Of a DNA stretch of 64,000 bases, positions 11,631 to 21,300 are shown piece after piece. The stretch is taken from positions 372,001 to 436,000 of the forward strand of contig NZ_CP155796.1 in assembly GCF_039729195.1 (NCBI RefSeq), written 5' to 3'. The DNA comes from Mycobacterium sp. DL (GTDB lineage Bacteria > Actinomycetota > Actinomycetes > Mycobacteriales > Mycobacteriaceae). The notes under the pieces were generated by a model. The model saw only the letters and a list, made by a program, of their open reading frames with translations. It had not been told where the DNA came from and ran no database searches. Position 1 is the first letter of the stretch. The number at the start of each line of letters is the position of its first letter. Made by a program: the position numbers and the translations under genes.

Positions 11631-11730
11631 GTGGCCAGCGCGTGACACGGGATTGTGTGAAACTACGAAACGGAGCGGGGCGGTCGGCAGTGGGGATTCG
11701 GCGAGTCAGTATGGACGCAAGGTGACGCCT

Positions 11731-13500
11731 ATGTCCCAGTCATCGATTCTGTCGATGCTGCACGGGCGTGCCAGCCTGCGACCCGACGACGTGGCCTTCA
11801 CGTTCACCGACTACGACCGCGACCCGGCCGGTGTCGCCGAGAGCGTGACGTGGTCGCAGCTGTCACGACGAACGCTGAACGTGGCGCGCGAGATCCGTCT
11901 TCGCGGGTCGGTCGGTGACCGGGCGGTGATCCTGGCCCCGCAGGGCATGGAGTACATCCTGGCCTTCCTGGGATCCATGCAGGCCGGGTTCGTCGCGGTG
12001 CCGCTCCCGCTGCCGCATCGCGGCTCGAGTCACGACCGGGTGAGTGCGGTTTTCGCCGACACGAAGCCCTCGGTGGTGCTCACCACCTCCGCGGTCGCCG
12101 AAGATGTCGGCGACTACGTCGATCAGTCACGGATGGACACCGCGCCGAAGATCGTCGAGATCGACTCGATGAACCTGGACGGCCCCGTGCCCACCGACGA
12201 CGGACCGCCCCTCGCGACTGCCGACTTCCCCGGCACTGCGTATCTGCAGTACAGCTCGGGCTCGACCCGGATGCCGACCGGGGTGATGATCTCCCACCAC
12301 AATCTCCAGGCGAATTTCGAGCAGCTGATGCGCACCTTCTTCGCCGGTGAGCAGGCCGGACCCTCGGCCGAGGCCACGTTCGTGTCGTGGCTGCCGTTCT
12401 ACCACGACATGGGTCTGGTGCTGGGTGTCTGCGCCCCGATCCTCAGCGGCCATCCGGGGGCGTTGATGAGCCCGGTCGCGTTCCTGGAGAAGCCGGCCCG
12501 CTGGATGCGGGCGCTTGCGGAGAATCCTCGCGCGTTCTCAGCGGCGCCCAACTTCGCCTTCGACCTGGCCGCCCGCAAGACCGCCGACAGCGACCTCGCC
12601 GGACTCGACCTCGGCGGGGTGCACGGCATCATCAACGGCGCCGAGCGCGTCGAGCCCGCCACGTTGGAGCGCTTCGCAGATCGGTTTGCGCACTTCAATT
12701 TTCGTGACCGCATGCTGCGCCCGTCGTACGGGCTCGCCGAAGCGACGGTCTTCGTCACCGACGGCACCTGGAGCGAGTCGTCGCCGGCGGCGCGCTTCGA
12801 CGTCGAAGAACTGGGCGCCGGCCGGGTCCGGCCGAGCGAAGCAGCGCGGGGCGCGGCGGCAGGCAAGTCCACGGCGCTCGTGCGGTACGACGTGCCGCAG
12901 TCGCCGATGGTGCGGATCGTCGATGCCGACACCCACCGGTTGTGCGCGCCGGACCTGGTCGGTGAGATCTGGGTGCACGGTGACAACATCGCCTCCGGTT
13001 ACTGGAACAGACCGCCGCACGAGCAGCGGTGTTTCGGCGCCACGCTCGTCGATCCGGCACCGGGCACCCCTGAGGGGCCGTGGCTGCGGACCGGCGATCT
13101 GGGTTTCATCTCCGACGGTGAGCTGTTCATCGTCGGCCGTATCAAGGACCTGCTCATCATCCGCGGCCGAAATCATCTCCCCGAGGACATCGAGGCGACG
13201 GTTCAGGGAATCACCGGAGGCCGGGTCGCGGCGATATCGGTTCCGGTGAAGAGCACCGAGACGCTGGTCACCGTCATCGAGTTCAAGAAGCCGACCGCGC
13301 TCGACGAGGAGGCGATGCGCCGGCTCAGCGCCGTCAAGAGTGACGTCACGTCGGCGATATCCAATGCGCACGGCCTCAACGTCGAGGACCTCGTTCTGGT
13401 GTCCCCCGGGTCGATTCCCACCACCACGAGCGGCAAGATCCGCCGCGCCGCCTGCGCAGAGCAGTACAGGCGGGACCAGTTCACCCGACTGGACGCCTGA
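11731..13500 (+). CDS. fadD23: Fatty-acyl-AMP ligase, FadD23-like
   Basis: A 589-aa adenylate-forming enzyme of the FAAL branch, which activates a fatty acid as acyl-AMP and hands it to a PKS rather than to CoA. Visible motifs: the P-loop [12 protein letters not shown] near residue 173, SYGLAEAT near 333, RTGDLGF near 453, and a C-terminal TTTSGKIRR with the catalytic Lys near 570. The ATG at 11731 was chosen over the upstream open frame because FAAL homology begins here; GTG at 11722 is an alternative. The 100-base gap after mmpL may hold its own promoter. Within the cluster it would supply the starter acyl chain to the bimodular PKS. Confidence 0.9.
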   Translation: MSQSSILSMLHGRASLRPDDVAFTFTDYDRDPAGVAESVTWSQLSRRTLNVAREIRLRGSVGDRAVILAPQGMEYILAFLGSMQAGFVAVPLPLPHRGSSHDRVSAVFADTKPSVVLTTSAVAEDVGDYVDQSRMDTAPKIVEIDSMNLDGPVPTDDGPPLATADFPGTAYLQYSSGSTRMPTGVMISHHNLQANFEQLMRTFFAGEQAGPSAEATFVSWLPFYHDMGLVLGVCAPILSGHPGALMSPVAFLEKPARWMRALAENPRAFSAAPNFAFDLAARKTADSDLAGLDLGGVHGIINGAERVEPATLERFADRFAHFNFRDRMLRPSYGLAEATVFVTDGTWSESSPAARFDVEELGAGRVRPSEAARGAAAGKSTALVRYDVPQSPMVRIVDADTHRLCAPDLVGEIWVHGDNIASGYWNRPPHEQRCFGATLVDPAPGTPEGPWLRTGDLGFISDGELFIVGRIKDLLIIRGRNHLPEDIEATVQGITGGRVAAISVPVKSTETLVTVIEFKKPTALDEEAMRRLSAVKSDVTSAISNAHGLNVEDLVLVSPGSIPTTTSGKIRRAACAEQYRRDQFTRLDA

Positions 13501-13600
13501 GAGTGCGCCGCCGCGCGTCGGTGACCACCGGTGTCCGCAGGGTCGACGGAGTAAGGTCGGGCTCAACACGAGCGCGCAGTCGAGCAGGCGGGGAGCGGTG

Positions 13601-14737
13601 ATGGGGCGACTACTCGCATTCGGGACGGTGCTGACAACCCTCGGCGCCGCAGGCGTTTTCGGGCTCGGGATCGCCGCCGCCGACGAACCCGCGGTCCCGC
13701 CGGCTCCCGGCGCCCCGACCGACGGCCCGCCGCCGCTGGGAACCCCGGGTAGGGCGTACGCGCTCGGCGGTGCCCATGTGCTGGGCATTCCGTACGACGA
13801 ATACATCATGCGCACCGGCGCGGAGTGGTTCCCGGGGCTGGACCGGCAGATCGTCGACTACCCCGCCGGCCAGGTCCAGGGCCACACCCTGGAACGGCTG
13901 TTCCCCGGGATCGGTCGGCTGGACGACTCCTTCCCCGGCCTCGGCATCGACGGGCCGAGCGTCGGCGAGTCGGTGGACGTCGGATCGCCGGACACCATCG
14001 CGGCGATCCGCGAGGGTGGCCAGGGCACCGCGATCGGGTTGTCCGAGGGCGCGATGGTGCTCAACGACGTGCAGGCACGGCTCGCCTACGACCCGGCCGC
14101 CCCGCCGCCGGATCAGCTGAGCTTCGCGATGTTCGGCGACCCGGTGGCGCGGCACGCCTTCGGTGAGAGCTTCCTGACGCAGATGTTCCCGGTCGGCAGC
14201 GTCGTTCCGTCACTGGATTACCGCATCCCGCCACCGGTGGAGAGCCAGTACGACACCTACCAGTTCATCTCGGCCTATGACAGCATCGCCGACTGGCCGG
14301 ACCGGCCGGACAACTGGATGTCGGTCGCCAACGCGATCGTGGGCCTGGCCACCGGTCACACCGCCGTCGCGTTCACCGAACCGAGCAACGTTCCGCCGCA
14401 GAACATCCGGACGACCGTCAACTCCAGGGGCGCGAAGACGACGACGTTCATGATTCCCGAGGAGCACCTTCCCCTGGTGCTGCCGTTCAAGTACCTCGGG
14501 GTGCCGCAGGAAACTCTGATCGAGCTCGACGCGGTGCTCAAGCCGTACGTGGACGCCGGTTACTCACGGCACGACAACCCGCTGACCGCGCCGATCACGG
14601 TCGATCCGGTCAACGGTTACGACCCCGCGGAGGTCACCGCACCGGCCACCCAGGCCGCGTTCGGCGGCGACGCCGATCCGCTGTCGCAGCTGCTGTCCGG
14701 GATTCAGTACGTATTGAACAATCAGCCGCAGCCCTGA
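13601..14737 (+). CDS. PE-PPE-domain serine acyltransferase, Chp2/TPP 'PE' protein-like
   Basis: A 378-aa protein with one N-terminal hydrophobic segment (about residues 4-24, ending IAAADEP, signal or anchor), a Pro-rich linker, then a PE-PPE-domain alpha/beta hydrolase. The nucleophile elbow is GLSEG with Ser near residue 147; later regions have [14 protein letters not shown]. The start at 13601 has GCGGGGAG upstream; GTG at 13598 is adjacent. Relatives (Chp1, Chp2, the TPP PE protein) work outside the membrane, transferring acyl groups between acyl-trehalose molecules after MmpL export. Its position as last rightward gene of the cluster fits that final step. The function is inferred from family and context. 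Confidence 0.82.
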   Translation: MGRLLAFGTVLTTLGAAGVFGLGIAAADEPAVPPAPGAPTDGPPPLGTPGRAYALGGAHVLGIPYDEYIMRTGAEWFPGLDRQIVDYPAGQVQGHTLERLFPGIGRLDDSFPGLGIDGPSVGESVDVGSPDTIAAIREGGQGTAIGLSEGAMVLNDVQARLAYDPAAPPPDQLSFAMFGDPVARHAFGESFLTQMFPVGSVVPSLDYRIPPPVESQYDTYQFISAYDSIADWPDRPDNWMSVANAIVGLATGHTAVAFTEPSNVPPQNIRTTVNSRGAKTTTFMIPEEHLPLVLPFKYLGVPQETLIELDAVLKPYVDAGYSRHDNPLTAPITVDPVNGYDPAEVTAPATQAAFGGDADPLSQLLSGIQYVLNNQPQP

Positions 14738-14743
14738 CAGCTG

Positions 14744-15418
14744 CTACAGACCGGCGAACCCCACCCCGAGCAGCACGCAGCCGACCACCGCCAACAGCGC
14801 GGACACTCCCAGTCGGCCGTTCGACCGTAGCCAGTCGTGCAGCGCCATGACCGTCGCGCGGGTGCGCTCGGGGGCCATCAGGTAACACAGCAGCGGAATC
14901 TCCACCAGCGCGAACGCCACCACGTTGAACAGCACCAGGGCGCCGAACTGGGTGGCGGCCGCGGCGCCGGAGGCGACGATGAGTGCCAGCGCCGCGACGT
15001 AGTCGATCGACGGCAGCGCGATGCCGAGGCCGGCGACGCCCGCCGTCCACAGCGACCGGCCGCCGAGAAGCTGCTTGGCGCGGGTTGTGAGCGGTCCCGA
15101 GAACCGGTCCGGCGCCCCGTCGGCACGCGTGCCACGCAACCGCCCCATCAGACCCGTGGCCACCAGCGCTGCGTTGACCAGCACCACCGCGCCGACCACG
15201 ATCTGAACTCTGGGCAGCGTGAAATGCGCGGACCCCAGCGCCGGCCGAAGGATGAACAGGACGATCACGCCGACGGTGGTCCCCATGACGAAGCCGCCCG
15301 CGAGGAAGGCGAGGAGTTGAAGCGCCGGCCGAGGACGGTTGATCATCAGGACCGTCATACCGATGCGGAAGGGTTCCAGGCTGACCGCAACGGCCATCAC
15401 CAGGAGCGGGATCCACAT
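14744..15418 (-). CDS. Gap/Sap-family (SfLAP) glycolipid-addressing membrane protein
   Basis: A 224-aa polytopic membrane protein with about six hydrophobic segments, starting MWIPLLVMAVAVSLEPFRIG and ending in a TM near LLAVVGCVLLGVGFAGL. The N-terminal EPFRIGMTVLMI pattern is typical of the Gap/Sap family, small integral membrane proteins linked with surface localisation of glycopeptidolipids or sulfolipids. It converges with the PE-PPE gene (7 bases between stops). The ATG at 15418 was chosen because upstream residues are polar and non-conserved. It probably assists export of the TPP-type lipid; that role is inferred from family and position. Confidence 0.78.
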   Translation of the reverse strand: MWIPLLVMAVAVSLEPFRIGMTVLMINRPRPALQLLAFLAGGFVMGTTVGVIVLFILRPALGSAHFTLPRVQIVVGAVVLVNAALVATGLMGRLRGTRADGAPDRFSGPLTTRAKQLLGGRSLWTAGVAGLGIALPSIDYVAALALIVASGAAAATQFGALVLFNVVAFALVEIPLLCYLMAPERTRATVMALHDWLRSNGRLGVSALLAVVGCVLLGVGFAGL

Positions 15419-15499
15419 GATGGGCGACACGTTACCGCTCGCGACCCGGTTGATCGGCGCATCCGGGGCGTGGCCGCCGTCGACGGCCGCGTGTGATGA

Positions 15500-16155
<656 letters not shown>

Positions 16156-16263
16156 GCGTGCTGCCCTTCTTCGGTGATTGGCTGCTTCCCGAAGCGTACC
16201 CCCGCCCGGCGCGTCTACACCCGTGTCCGACCTTCGGATTTGGTGTGCGTCCACCGTCGCCGC

Positions 16264-18006
16264 TCAGGGGCGCATCTCGTAGGCCCCGTCGTAGGATCGC
16301 ACCTGCTCCCAGACCCGGTCGAAGCGAGCGCCGTCGGCAACCGGCTTACGCACCGCAGCCAGCGCCCATTCCTGTTGGGCGGGCGTCGAGCTGGGCTTTC
16401 CGTGCAGCGCGACCGCGTACCCGGAGAAGTCGCGCACCTGGATGTCGAAGATCTGGTCCACGACATCACGATCGAGACCGGTCAACTCGGCCTGCTCGAG
16501 GATCAGCTGGCCGTAGACGACCAGCGTGAACAAATGGCCCACGACGAGGACGAAGTCGAGGTCGGCCTGTTGACCAGTGTCCGGCGCCGCCGTCGTCAGT
16601 AACTGCTTCAGCGCCAGCGCCTGCTCGTAGAAGCGCGCGACGTTGGGGATCTCCGAGTGCCTCTCGTAGACCGGAGCCCAATCCGCGAACTGGACCTTCG
16701 ACGCGCCGCGGGCCGGACCCTGCGACCAGAAGAACACGTCGTCGGCCGGATCGTCGCGGGTGCCGATCTGCGGGTAGTCCGTCGGATTGAACATGTAGTT
16801 CGGCATGAACTTCAGGATCTGCGCCACGTTGACATGCACCGTGCCTTCGAGCCGAGGTAGCGCCCCGATCAGGCGGGCGACCTCGCAGAAGTAGGTGTTC
16901 TTCTCGAAACCCTTGGCGGCCAGCACATCCCACAGCAGCGTGACGACCTTCTCGCCCTCGGAGGTGACCTTGGACTTCGTGACCGGGTTGAACAGCAGGT
17001 AGCGCCGGTCCTCGAGGCCGGCGCTGCGGAAGTAGTCGATGGCGCGGTTGCTGAACGACTTCATCGCGACCACCCGGGCGTAGGCGTCGACGAAGCTGGC
17101 GCGCACGTGCGGGAAGTCGGTGACGGGGTTGCCGTACAGGATGCGGTTGTTGGCATGGGTGATCGCCTCGTAGAAGGCGTGCTCACACATCCCGATCGAG
17201 CCACTGCACAGATTGAACTTTCCGACGTTGACGGTGTTCAGCGCCGCGGAGAAGGCGTCGGGTCCGGTGCACAGGATGTCCTCCTCGTAGACCGGGTAGT
17301 CGTTGAGCCGGAAGTTGCTCACGAACATCTGGCCGTGCACCACGTTGTCGATGAGCTCATAGTTCTCGTGCCCGCTGTCGGCGACGAACCATACGTAACC
17401 GTCCGCCCCTTCGATGTCGGTGCGGCGAGAGAAGACCGACACCATGCCCGCCACGTTGCCGTTGCCGATGTAGTACTTCTCGCCCGACGCCCGGAAGACC
17501 ACACCTTCGCTGTCAGCATCGGTCGCGGGCGTGAGTAGCAGGTCGGTGTTGTAGATGTCGGCGCCGTGTTCGCGTTCGGACAGCCCGAACGCCATCACGC
17601 CGCCGGCCTCGAGTTGCGCGGCCGCCTTCTCCTTGGCCTTGACGTTGTCGCTCTGCCAGATCGGTCCGAGACCGAGGATCGTGACCTGTTCGGCGTACCA
17701 GTAGGCCAGCCCGTAGAAACCGAGGATCTCACTGAGCACGGCATTGCGCGAGGTGTCCCAACGCTTGTCGGCATCCCCGTCGGCGAACTCCGACGGGGTC
17801 AGGAACGTGGCGAACAGCCGCTCGCGCTTGACGAAGTCCAGGAAGTCGCCGACCCACGTCGCCTCCAGGTCGTCGCGGAGCAGCCGCACCTTTCCGCGCT
17901 CCTCGAACCACTCGATCAGGGCACGCAGTTGGCGCCGCGACTGCGCGTCGAGGTGCTGGGGGTCGAAGTCGTTCGGGTTGAGCAACAGTCCGCGGGAGTT
18001 CGCCAT
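16264..18006 (-). CDS. Large acyl-CoA dehydrogenase family protein (FadE)
   Basis: A 580-aa protein of the acyl-CoA dehydrogenase superfamily. An N-terminal helical domain (to about 150) is followed by the FAD-binding beta-domain with AFGLSEREHGADIYNT near 148 and GEKYYIGNGNVAG near 180, then the C-terminal helical bundle with a CSGSIGMCEHAFYEAITHA segment. At 580 aa it is longer than the roughly 380-400 aa of short-chain enzymes, closer to long-chain or specialised FadE forms with an extra C-terminal region. It lies alone between the 52-aa gene and the sdh operon. Its substrate cannot be read from sequence; a role in lipid recycling for the neighbouring glycolipid locus is conceivable but unsupported. 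Confidence 0.85.
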   Translation of the reverse strand: MANSRGLLLNPNDFDPQHLDAQSRRQLRALIEWFEERGKVRLLRDDLEATWVGDFLDFVKRERLFATFLTPSEFADGDADKRWDTSRNAVLSEILGFYGLAYWYAEQVTILGLGPIWQSDNVKAKEKAAAQLEAGGVMAFGLSEREHGADIYNTDLLLTPATDADSEGVVFRASGEKYYIGNGNVAGMVSVFSRRTDIEGADGYVWFVADSGHENYELIDNVVHGQMFVSNFRLNDYPVYEEDILCTGPDAFSAALNTVNVGKFNLCSGSIGMCEHAFYEAITHANNRILYGNPVTDFPHVRASFVDAYARVVAMKSFSNRAIDYFRSAGLEDRRYLLFNPVTKSKVTSEGEKVVTLLWDVLAAKGFEKNTYFCEVARLIGALPRLEGTVHVNVAQILKFMPNYMFNPTDYPQIGTRDDPADDVFFWSQGPARGASKVQFADWAPVYERHSEIPNVARFYEQALALKQLLTTAAPDTGQQADLDFVLVVGHLFTLVVYGQLILEQAELTGLDRDVVDQIFDIQVRDFSGYAVALHGKPSSTPAQQEWALAAVRKPVADGARFDRVWEQVRSYDGAYEMRP

Positions 18007-18089
18007 GCGCCGAACCTACGCGGTCACCCGGCGGATCCGGCGCGGTTCTGCACCGTCGGCGTCCGTGCGCGTGCCCGATTCGCCTCTGA

Positions 18090-18563
18090 TCAGGCGTGCA
18101 CGTCGCGCAGGCCGACGGCACTACGAACGCCTGAGCAGTTCACGCAGCCCACGCAGCCGATGCAGTCCTCGCAGCTGATGCAGCCGACGCAGGCCCGGCA
18201 CCTGGTGCAGTCCATGCAGCCCAGACATGCCAGGCAGCCCCGGCAGACGATGCAGAACACCGTGAGGATGCAGCCGGCGATGGCGGCGCAGCCCGCGGTG
18301 GCGATCGACCCGGCGACGGCGGCGCTGCCCGACGTCGCGATCGACCGTACGACAGCCGCGCTGCCCGCGGTGGCGATCGACCCCGCCACGCCTGCGCTAC
18401 CCGCGGTGGCGATCGATCCCGCGACGACGGCGCTGCTCTGAGTGACTACCGAACCGGCGACCACGGCACTGTCGGTCGTCGCGATCGACCCCGCGACGAC
18501 CCGGCTGTTCTGAGTCGCGGTGGAGCGGATGACGACGTCCGAGGCCGCCGGCTCGTCGGACAC
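18090..18563 (-). CDS. Period-3 cysteine repeat protein downstream of sdhB
   Basis: A 157-aa protein with two parts. Residues 10-93 are about seven copies of a 12-residue unit (typical form VVAGSIATAGSA). Residues 92-143 contain 16 Cys at positions 92, 98, then every third residue from 104 to 143 (14 in a row, as in CRGCLACLGCMDC). The first Cys fall exactly where Ser stood in the 12-mer (AGSA becomes AGCA, VAGS becomes IAGC), so both halves share one period-3 frame. The GTG start lies three bases after the sdhB TAA, indicating translational coupling. No family was recognised. It could be a metal or Fe-S handling beta-solenoid serving Sdh1, which is inference. Antisense frames exist but lack this context. 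Confidence 0.72.
   Translation of the reverse strand: MSDEPAASDVVIRSTATQNSRVVAGSIATTDSAVVAGSVVTQSSAVVAGSIATAGSAGVAGSIATAGSAAVVRSIATSGSAAVAGSIATAGCAAIAGCILTVFCIVCRGCLACLGCMDCTRCRACVGCISCEDCIGCVGCVNCSGVRSAVGLRDVHA
18285..18536 (-). repeat. Tandem 36-base coding repeat (about 7 units)
   Basis: On the minus strand this stretch encodes seven successive 12-residue units of the Cys-repeat protein; at DNA level, near-identical 36-base units recur, visible on the plus strand as GCGATCGACCC-type blocks near 18302, 18374, 18410 and 18482. The outermost units are more diverged than the middle ones, as expected for a tandem array growing by unequal crossing-over. Copy number may vary among strains. There is no spacer diversity, so it is not a CRISPR array. 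Confidence 0.8.
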
Positions 18564-18566
18564 CGG

Positions 18567-19322
18567 TTACTTCCGGCGAAAGAGCTTGTTGCCCAGCCAC
18601 ACCACGGGGTCGTACTTACGGTCCGCGGCGCGCTCCTTCATCGGGATCAGCGCATTGTCGGTGATCTTGATGTGTTCGGGGCACACCTCGGTGCAGCACT
18701 TGGTGATGTTGCAGTAGCCCAAGCCGTTCTCTTCCTGCGCCTGCTCGGGCCGACGCTCCAGAGTGTCCAGTGGGTGCATGTCCAGCTCGGCCTGCCGCAT
18801 CAGGTAACGCGGGCCGGAGAACGCCTCTTTGTTCTCCTCGTGGTCACGCACCACGTGGCAGACGTTCTGGCACAGGAAGCACTCGATGCACTTGCGGAAC
18901 TCCTGGCTGCGGTTCACGTCCTCCTGCTGCATGCGGTACTCGCCGGGCTGAAGGTCCTTCGGCGGCGTGAACGACGGGATCTCCCTGGCCTTCTCGTAGT
19001 TGAAGGAGACGTCGGTGACCAGGTCGCGCATCACGGGGAAGGTCCGCAGCGGTGTCACCGTGACGGTCTCGTCCTCGCCGAACGTCGACATCCGCGTCAT
19101 GCACAGCAGCCGGGGCCGGCCGTTGATCTCGGCCGAGCAGGACCCGCACTTGCCCGCCTTGCAGTTCCAGCGCACGGCGAGATCACCCGCCTGGGTGGCC
19201 TGCAGGCGGTGGATGATGTCGAGCACCACCTCGCCGTCGTTGACCTCGACGGTGTAGTCCTGCAGATCGCCGCCGGCGGGGTCGCCGCGCCAGACTCGTA
19301 GTTTCGCGTCGTAGGCAGCCAT
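18567..19322 (-). CDS. sdhB: Succinate dehydrogenase (Sdh1-type) iron-sulfur subunit
   Basis: A 251-aa protein with all three Fe-S cluster signatures. The [2Fe-2S] ligands are C54, C59, C62 and C74 (CKAGKCGSCS...C). The ferredoxin domain holds C145, C148, C151, C155 and C204, C209, C210, C214 (CIECFLCQNVC and CNITKCCTEVCP) for the [4Fe-4S] and [3Fe-4S] clusters. It passes electrons from the flavoprotein to the membrane subunit. The ATG at 19322 lies two bases after the sdhA stop, and the next gene starts three bases after its own stop. Gene order matches M. tuberculosis Rv0247c-Rv0249c and the M. smegmatis Sdh1 operon. Confidence 0.96.
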   Translation of the reverse strand: MAAYDAKLRVWRGDPAGGDLQDYTVEVNDGEVVLDIIHRLQATQAGDLAVRWNCKAGKCGSCSAEINGRPRLLCMTRMSTFGEDETVTVTPLRTFPVMRDLVTDVSFNYEKAREIPSFTPPKDLQPGEYRMQQEDVNRSQEFRKCIECFLCQNVCHVVRDHEENKEAFSGPRYLMRQAELDMHPLDTLERRPEQAQEENGLGYCNITKCCTEVCPEHIKITDNALIPMKERAADRKYDPVVWLGNKLFRRK

Positions 19323-19324
19323 TT

Positions 19325-21256
19325 TCAGCCCTTCCGGTCGGGATGCTCGGCGATTTGATCGTCGGTGTAGTACTTCTCGAGCTCGGACAGTTCGAACGTG
19401 GCCAGCAGATCCGGCCGCATCACCGGCTGCTCCTCGGGGGTGACGGTCACCTCGGGGACCACGGCCTCGGTGCCGGCGCCGTCGGTGACGGTCCGGCACA
19501 CCAGCAGCTTGTTGCGCCAGTGCGCGTCCAGCTTCGGATGGTCGTCGCGGGTGTGGCCACCACGGCTCTCGGTCCGCTGCAGCGCGGCCTTGGCCACACA
19601 TTCGCTGACCAGAAGCATGTTCCGCATGTCGATGGCCAGATGCCAGCCGGGATTGAAGATTCGGCCACCCTCGACGACGACGTTGGCGTAGCGCTTCTTG
19701 AGCTCGTCGATCTTGGCGAGTGCCTCCTCGAGTTCCTCCTCCTTGCGGATGATGCCGGCCAGGTCGTTCATCGACTGCTGGAGCTCGGCGTGCAGGGTGT
19801 AGGGATTCTCGGGGTTGTCCTTGGGCTCGAACGGATCCAGCGCCAGCGCCGTCGCCGCCTGAATGTGGTCGTCGGTCACCTTCGGCCGGTCCGTCAGCGA
19901 CCGCACGTAGTCCGACGCACCGAGCCCGGCGCGACGGCCGAACACCAGCAGGTCTGACAGCGAGTTGCCGCCGAGTCGGTTGGAGCCGTGCATGCCGCCG
20001 GAGCACTCGCCCGCGGCGAACAGGCCGGGGGTCGCCGCGCCGCCACTGTCGGGATCGACCTCGATGCCGCCCATCACGTAGTGACACGTGGGGCCGACTT
20101 CCATCTCGTCCTTGGTGATGTCGACCTCGGCCAGCTCGATGAACTGGTGGTACATCGACGGCAGCCGGCGCTTGATCTCCTCGGCCGGCATCCGGGACGC
20201 GATGTCGAGGTACACGCCGCCGTGCGGAGTGCCACGGCCCGCTTTGACCTCTTCGTTGATGGCGCGGGCCACCTCGTCGCGGGGGAGCAGGTCAGGGGTG
20301 CGGCGTGCCGAGTCGTTGTCCTTGAGCCACTGGTCGGCCTCCTCCTCCGTCTCGGCGTACTGCCCTTTGAAGACGTCGGGGATGTAGTTGAACATGAACC
20401 GCTTGCCCTCGGAGTTCTTCAGAACTCCACCGTCACCGCGCACGCCCTCGGTGACGAGGATTCCCTTCACCGACAGCGGCCAGACCATGCCGGTCGGGTG
20501 GAACTGGATGAACTCCATGTTGATCAGGCCCGAGCCGGCGCGCAGCGCGAGTGCATGACCGTCGCCGGTGTACTCCCACGAGTTCGACGACACCTTGAAG
20601 GACTTGCCGATGCCGCCGGTGGCCAGCACGATGGCCGGCGCCTCGAACAGCACGAACTTGCCGGTCTCGCGGTAGTAGCCGAACGCCCCCGCGATCTTGC
20701 CGCCGTCCTTGATCAGATCCGTGATCGAGCATTCGTGGAAGACCCGGATGCGGGCGTCGTAGTCGCCCAGTTCCCTCTTGTCCTCCTGCTGCAGCGACAC
20801 GATCTTCTGCTGCAGGGTGCGGATGATCTCCAGCCCGGTGCGGTCGCCGACGTGCGCCAGCCGCGGGTAGGTGTGCCCGCCGAAGTTGCGCTGGCTGATC
20901 TTGCCGTCCTTGGTGCGGTCGAACAGCGCACCGTAGGTCTCGAGCTCCCAGACCCGGTCGGGGGCTTCCTGGGCGTGCAGTTCCGCCATCCGCCAGTTGT
21001 TCAGGAACTTGCCGCCACGCATGGTGTCACCGAAGTGCACCTGCCAGGAGTCCTTGGTGTTGACGTTGCGCATCGCCGCCGCGCAGCCGCCCTCGGCCAT
21101 CACGGTGTGGGCCTTGCCGAACAACGACTTGGTCACCACCGCGACGCGCAGGCCACGTTCGCGTGCCTCGATCACCGCGCGAAGACCTGCACCGCCGGCA
21201 CCGATCACGACGACGTCGTATTCGTGCCGTTCCAACTGCGCTTCGTCCGAAGCCAT
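19325..21256 (-). CDS. sdhA: Succinate dehydrogenase (Sdh1-type) flavoprotein subunit
   Basis: A 643-aa flavoprotein with an N-terminal FAD-binding Rossmann motif (VVIGAGGAGLRAVIEA, residues about 16-31), the covalent-FAD His region (GKAHTVMAEGG, about 48-58), the active-site block MEFIQFHPTG, and a capping and C-terminal helical domain. It oxidises succinate to fumarate on the cytoplasmic face. The start used is ATG at 21256; an in-frame TTG lies one codon upstream. The start overlaps the stop of a five-codon mini-frame (ATG at 21270) as TGATG. It follows sdhC in the operon. Confidence 0.96.
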   Translation of the reverse strand: MASDEAQLERHEYDVVVIGAGGAGLRAVIEARERGLRVAVVTKSLFGKAHTVMAEGGCAAAMRNVNTKDSWQVHFGDTMRGGKFLNNWRMAELHAQEAPDRVWELETYGALFDRTKDGKISQRNFGGHTYPRLAHVGDRTGLEIIRTLQQKIVSLQQEDKRELGDYDARIRVFHECSITDLIKDGGKIAGAFGYYRETGKFVLFEAPAIVLATGGIGKSFKVSSNSWEYTGDGHALALRAGSGLINMEFIQFHPTGMVWPLSVKGILVTEGVRGDGGVLKNSEGKRFMFNYIPDVFKGQYAETEEEADQWLKDNDSARRTPDLLPRDEVARAINEEVKAGRGTPHGGVYLDIASRMPAEEIKRRLPSMYHQFIELAEVDITKDEMEVGPTCHYVMGGIEVDPDSGGAATPGLFAAGECSGGMHGSNRLGGNSLSDLLVFGRRAGLGASDYVRSLTDRPKVTDDHIQAATALALDPFEPKDNPENPYTLHAELQQSMNDLAGIIRKEEELEEALAKIDELKKRYANVVVEGGRIFNPGWHLAIDMRNMLLVSECVAKAALQRTESRGGHTRDDHPKLDAHWRNKLLVCRTVTDGAGTEAVVPEVTVTPEEQPVMRPDLLATFELSELEKYYTDDQIAEHPDRKG

Positions 21257-21300
21257 CAAATCTCACTCATCTTTCGAAAATACGGTTGTGAACAAAGTTG

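Noticed and set aside
13340..13600. Longer N-terminus of the PE-PPE acyltransferase
   Set aside because: The frame extends upstream, but it overlaps fadD23 and lacks hydrophobic signal features; the ATG at 13601 gives a proper signal segment and ribosome site.
17566..18441. Plus-strand open frame of 291 codons across the Cys-repeat gene
   Set aside because: It is antisense to the acyl-CoA dehydrogenase start and to the Cys gene. Its second half is just the repeat read backwards. It lacks a ribosome site and family match, while the minus frame is coupled to sdhB.
18285..18536. Repeats as a CRISPR array
   Set aside because: The units are contiguous 36-base coding repeats without unique spacers; no cas genes lie nearby.
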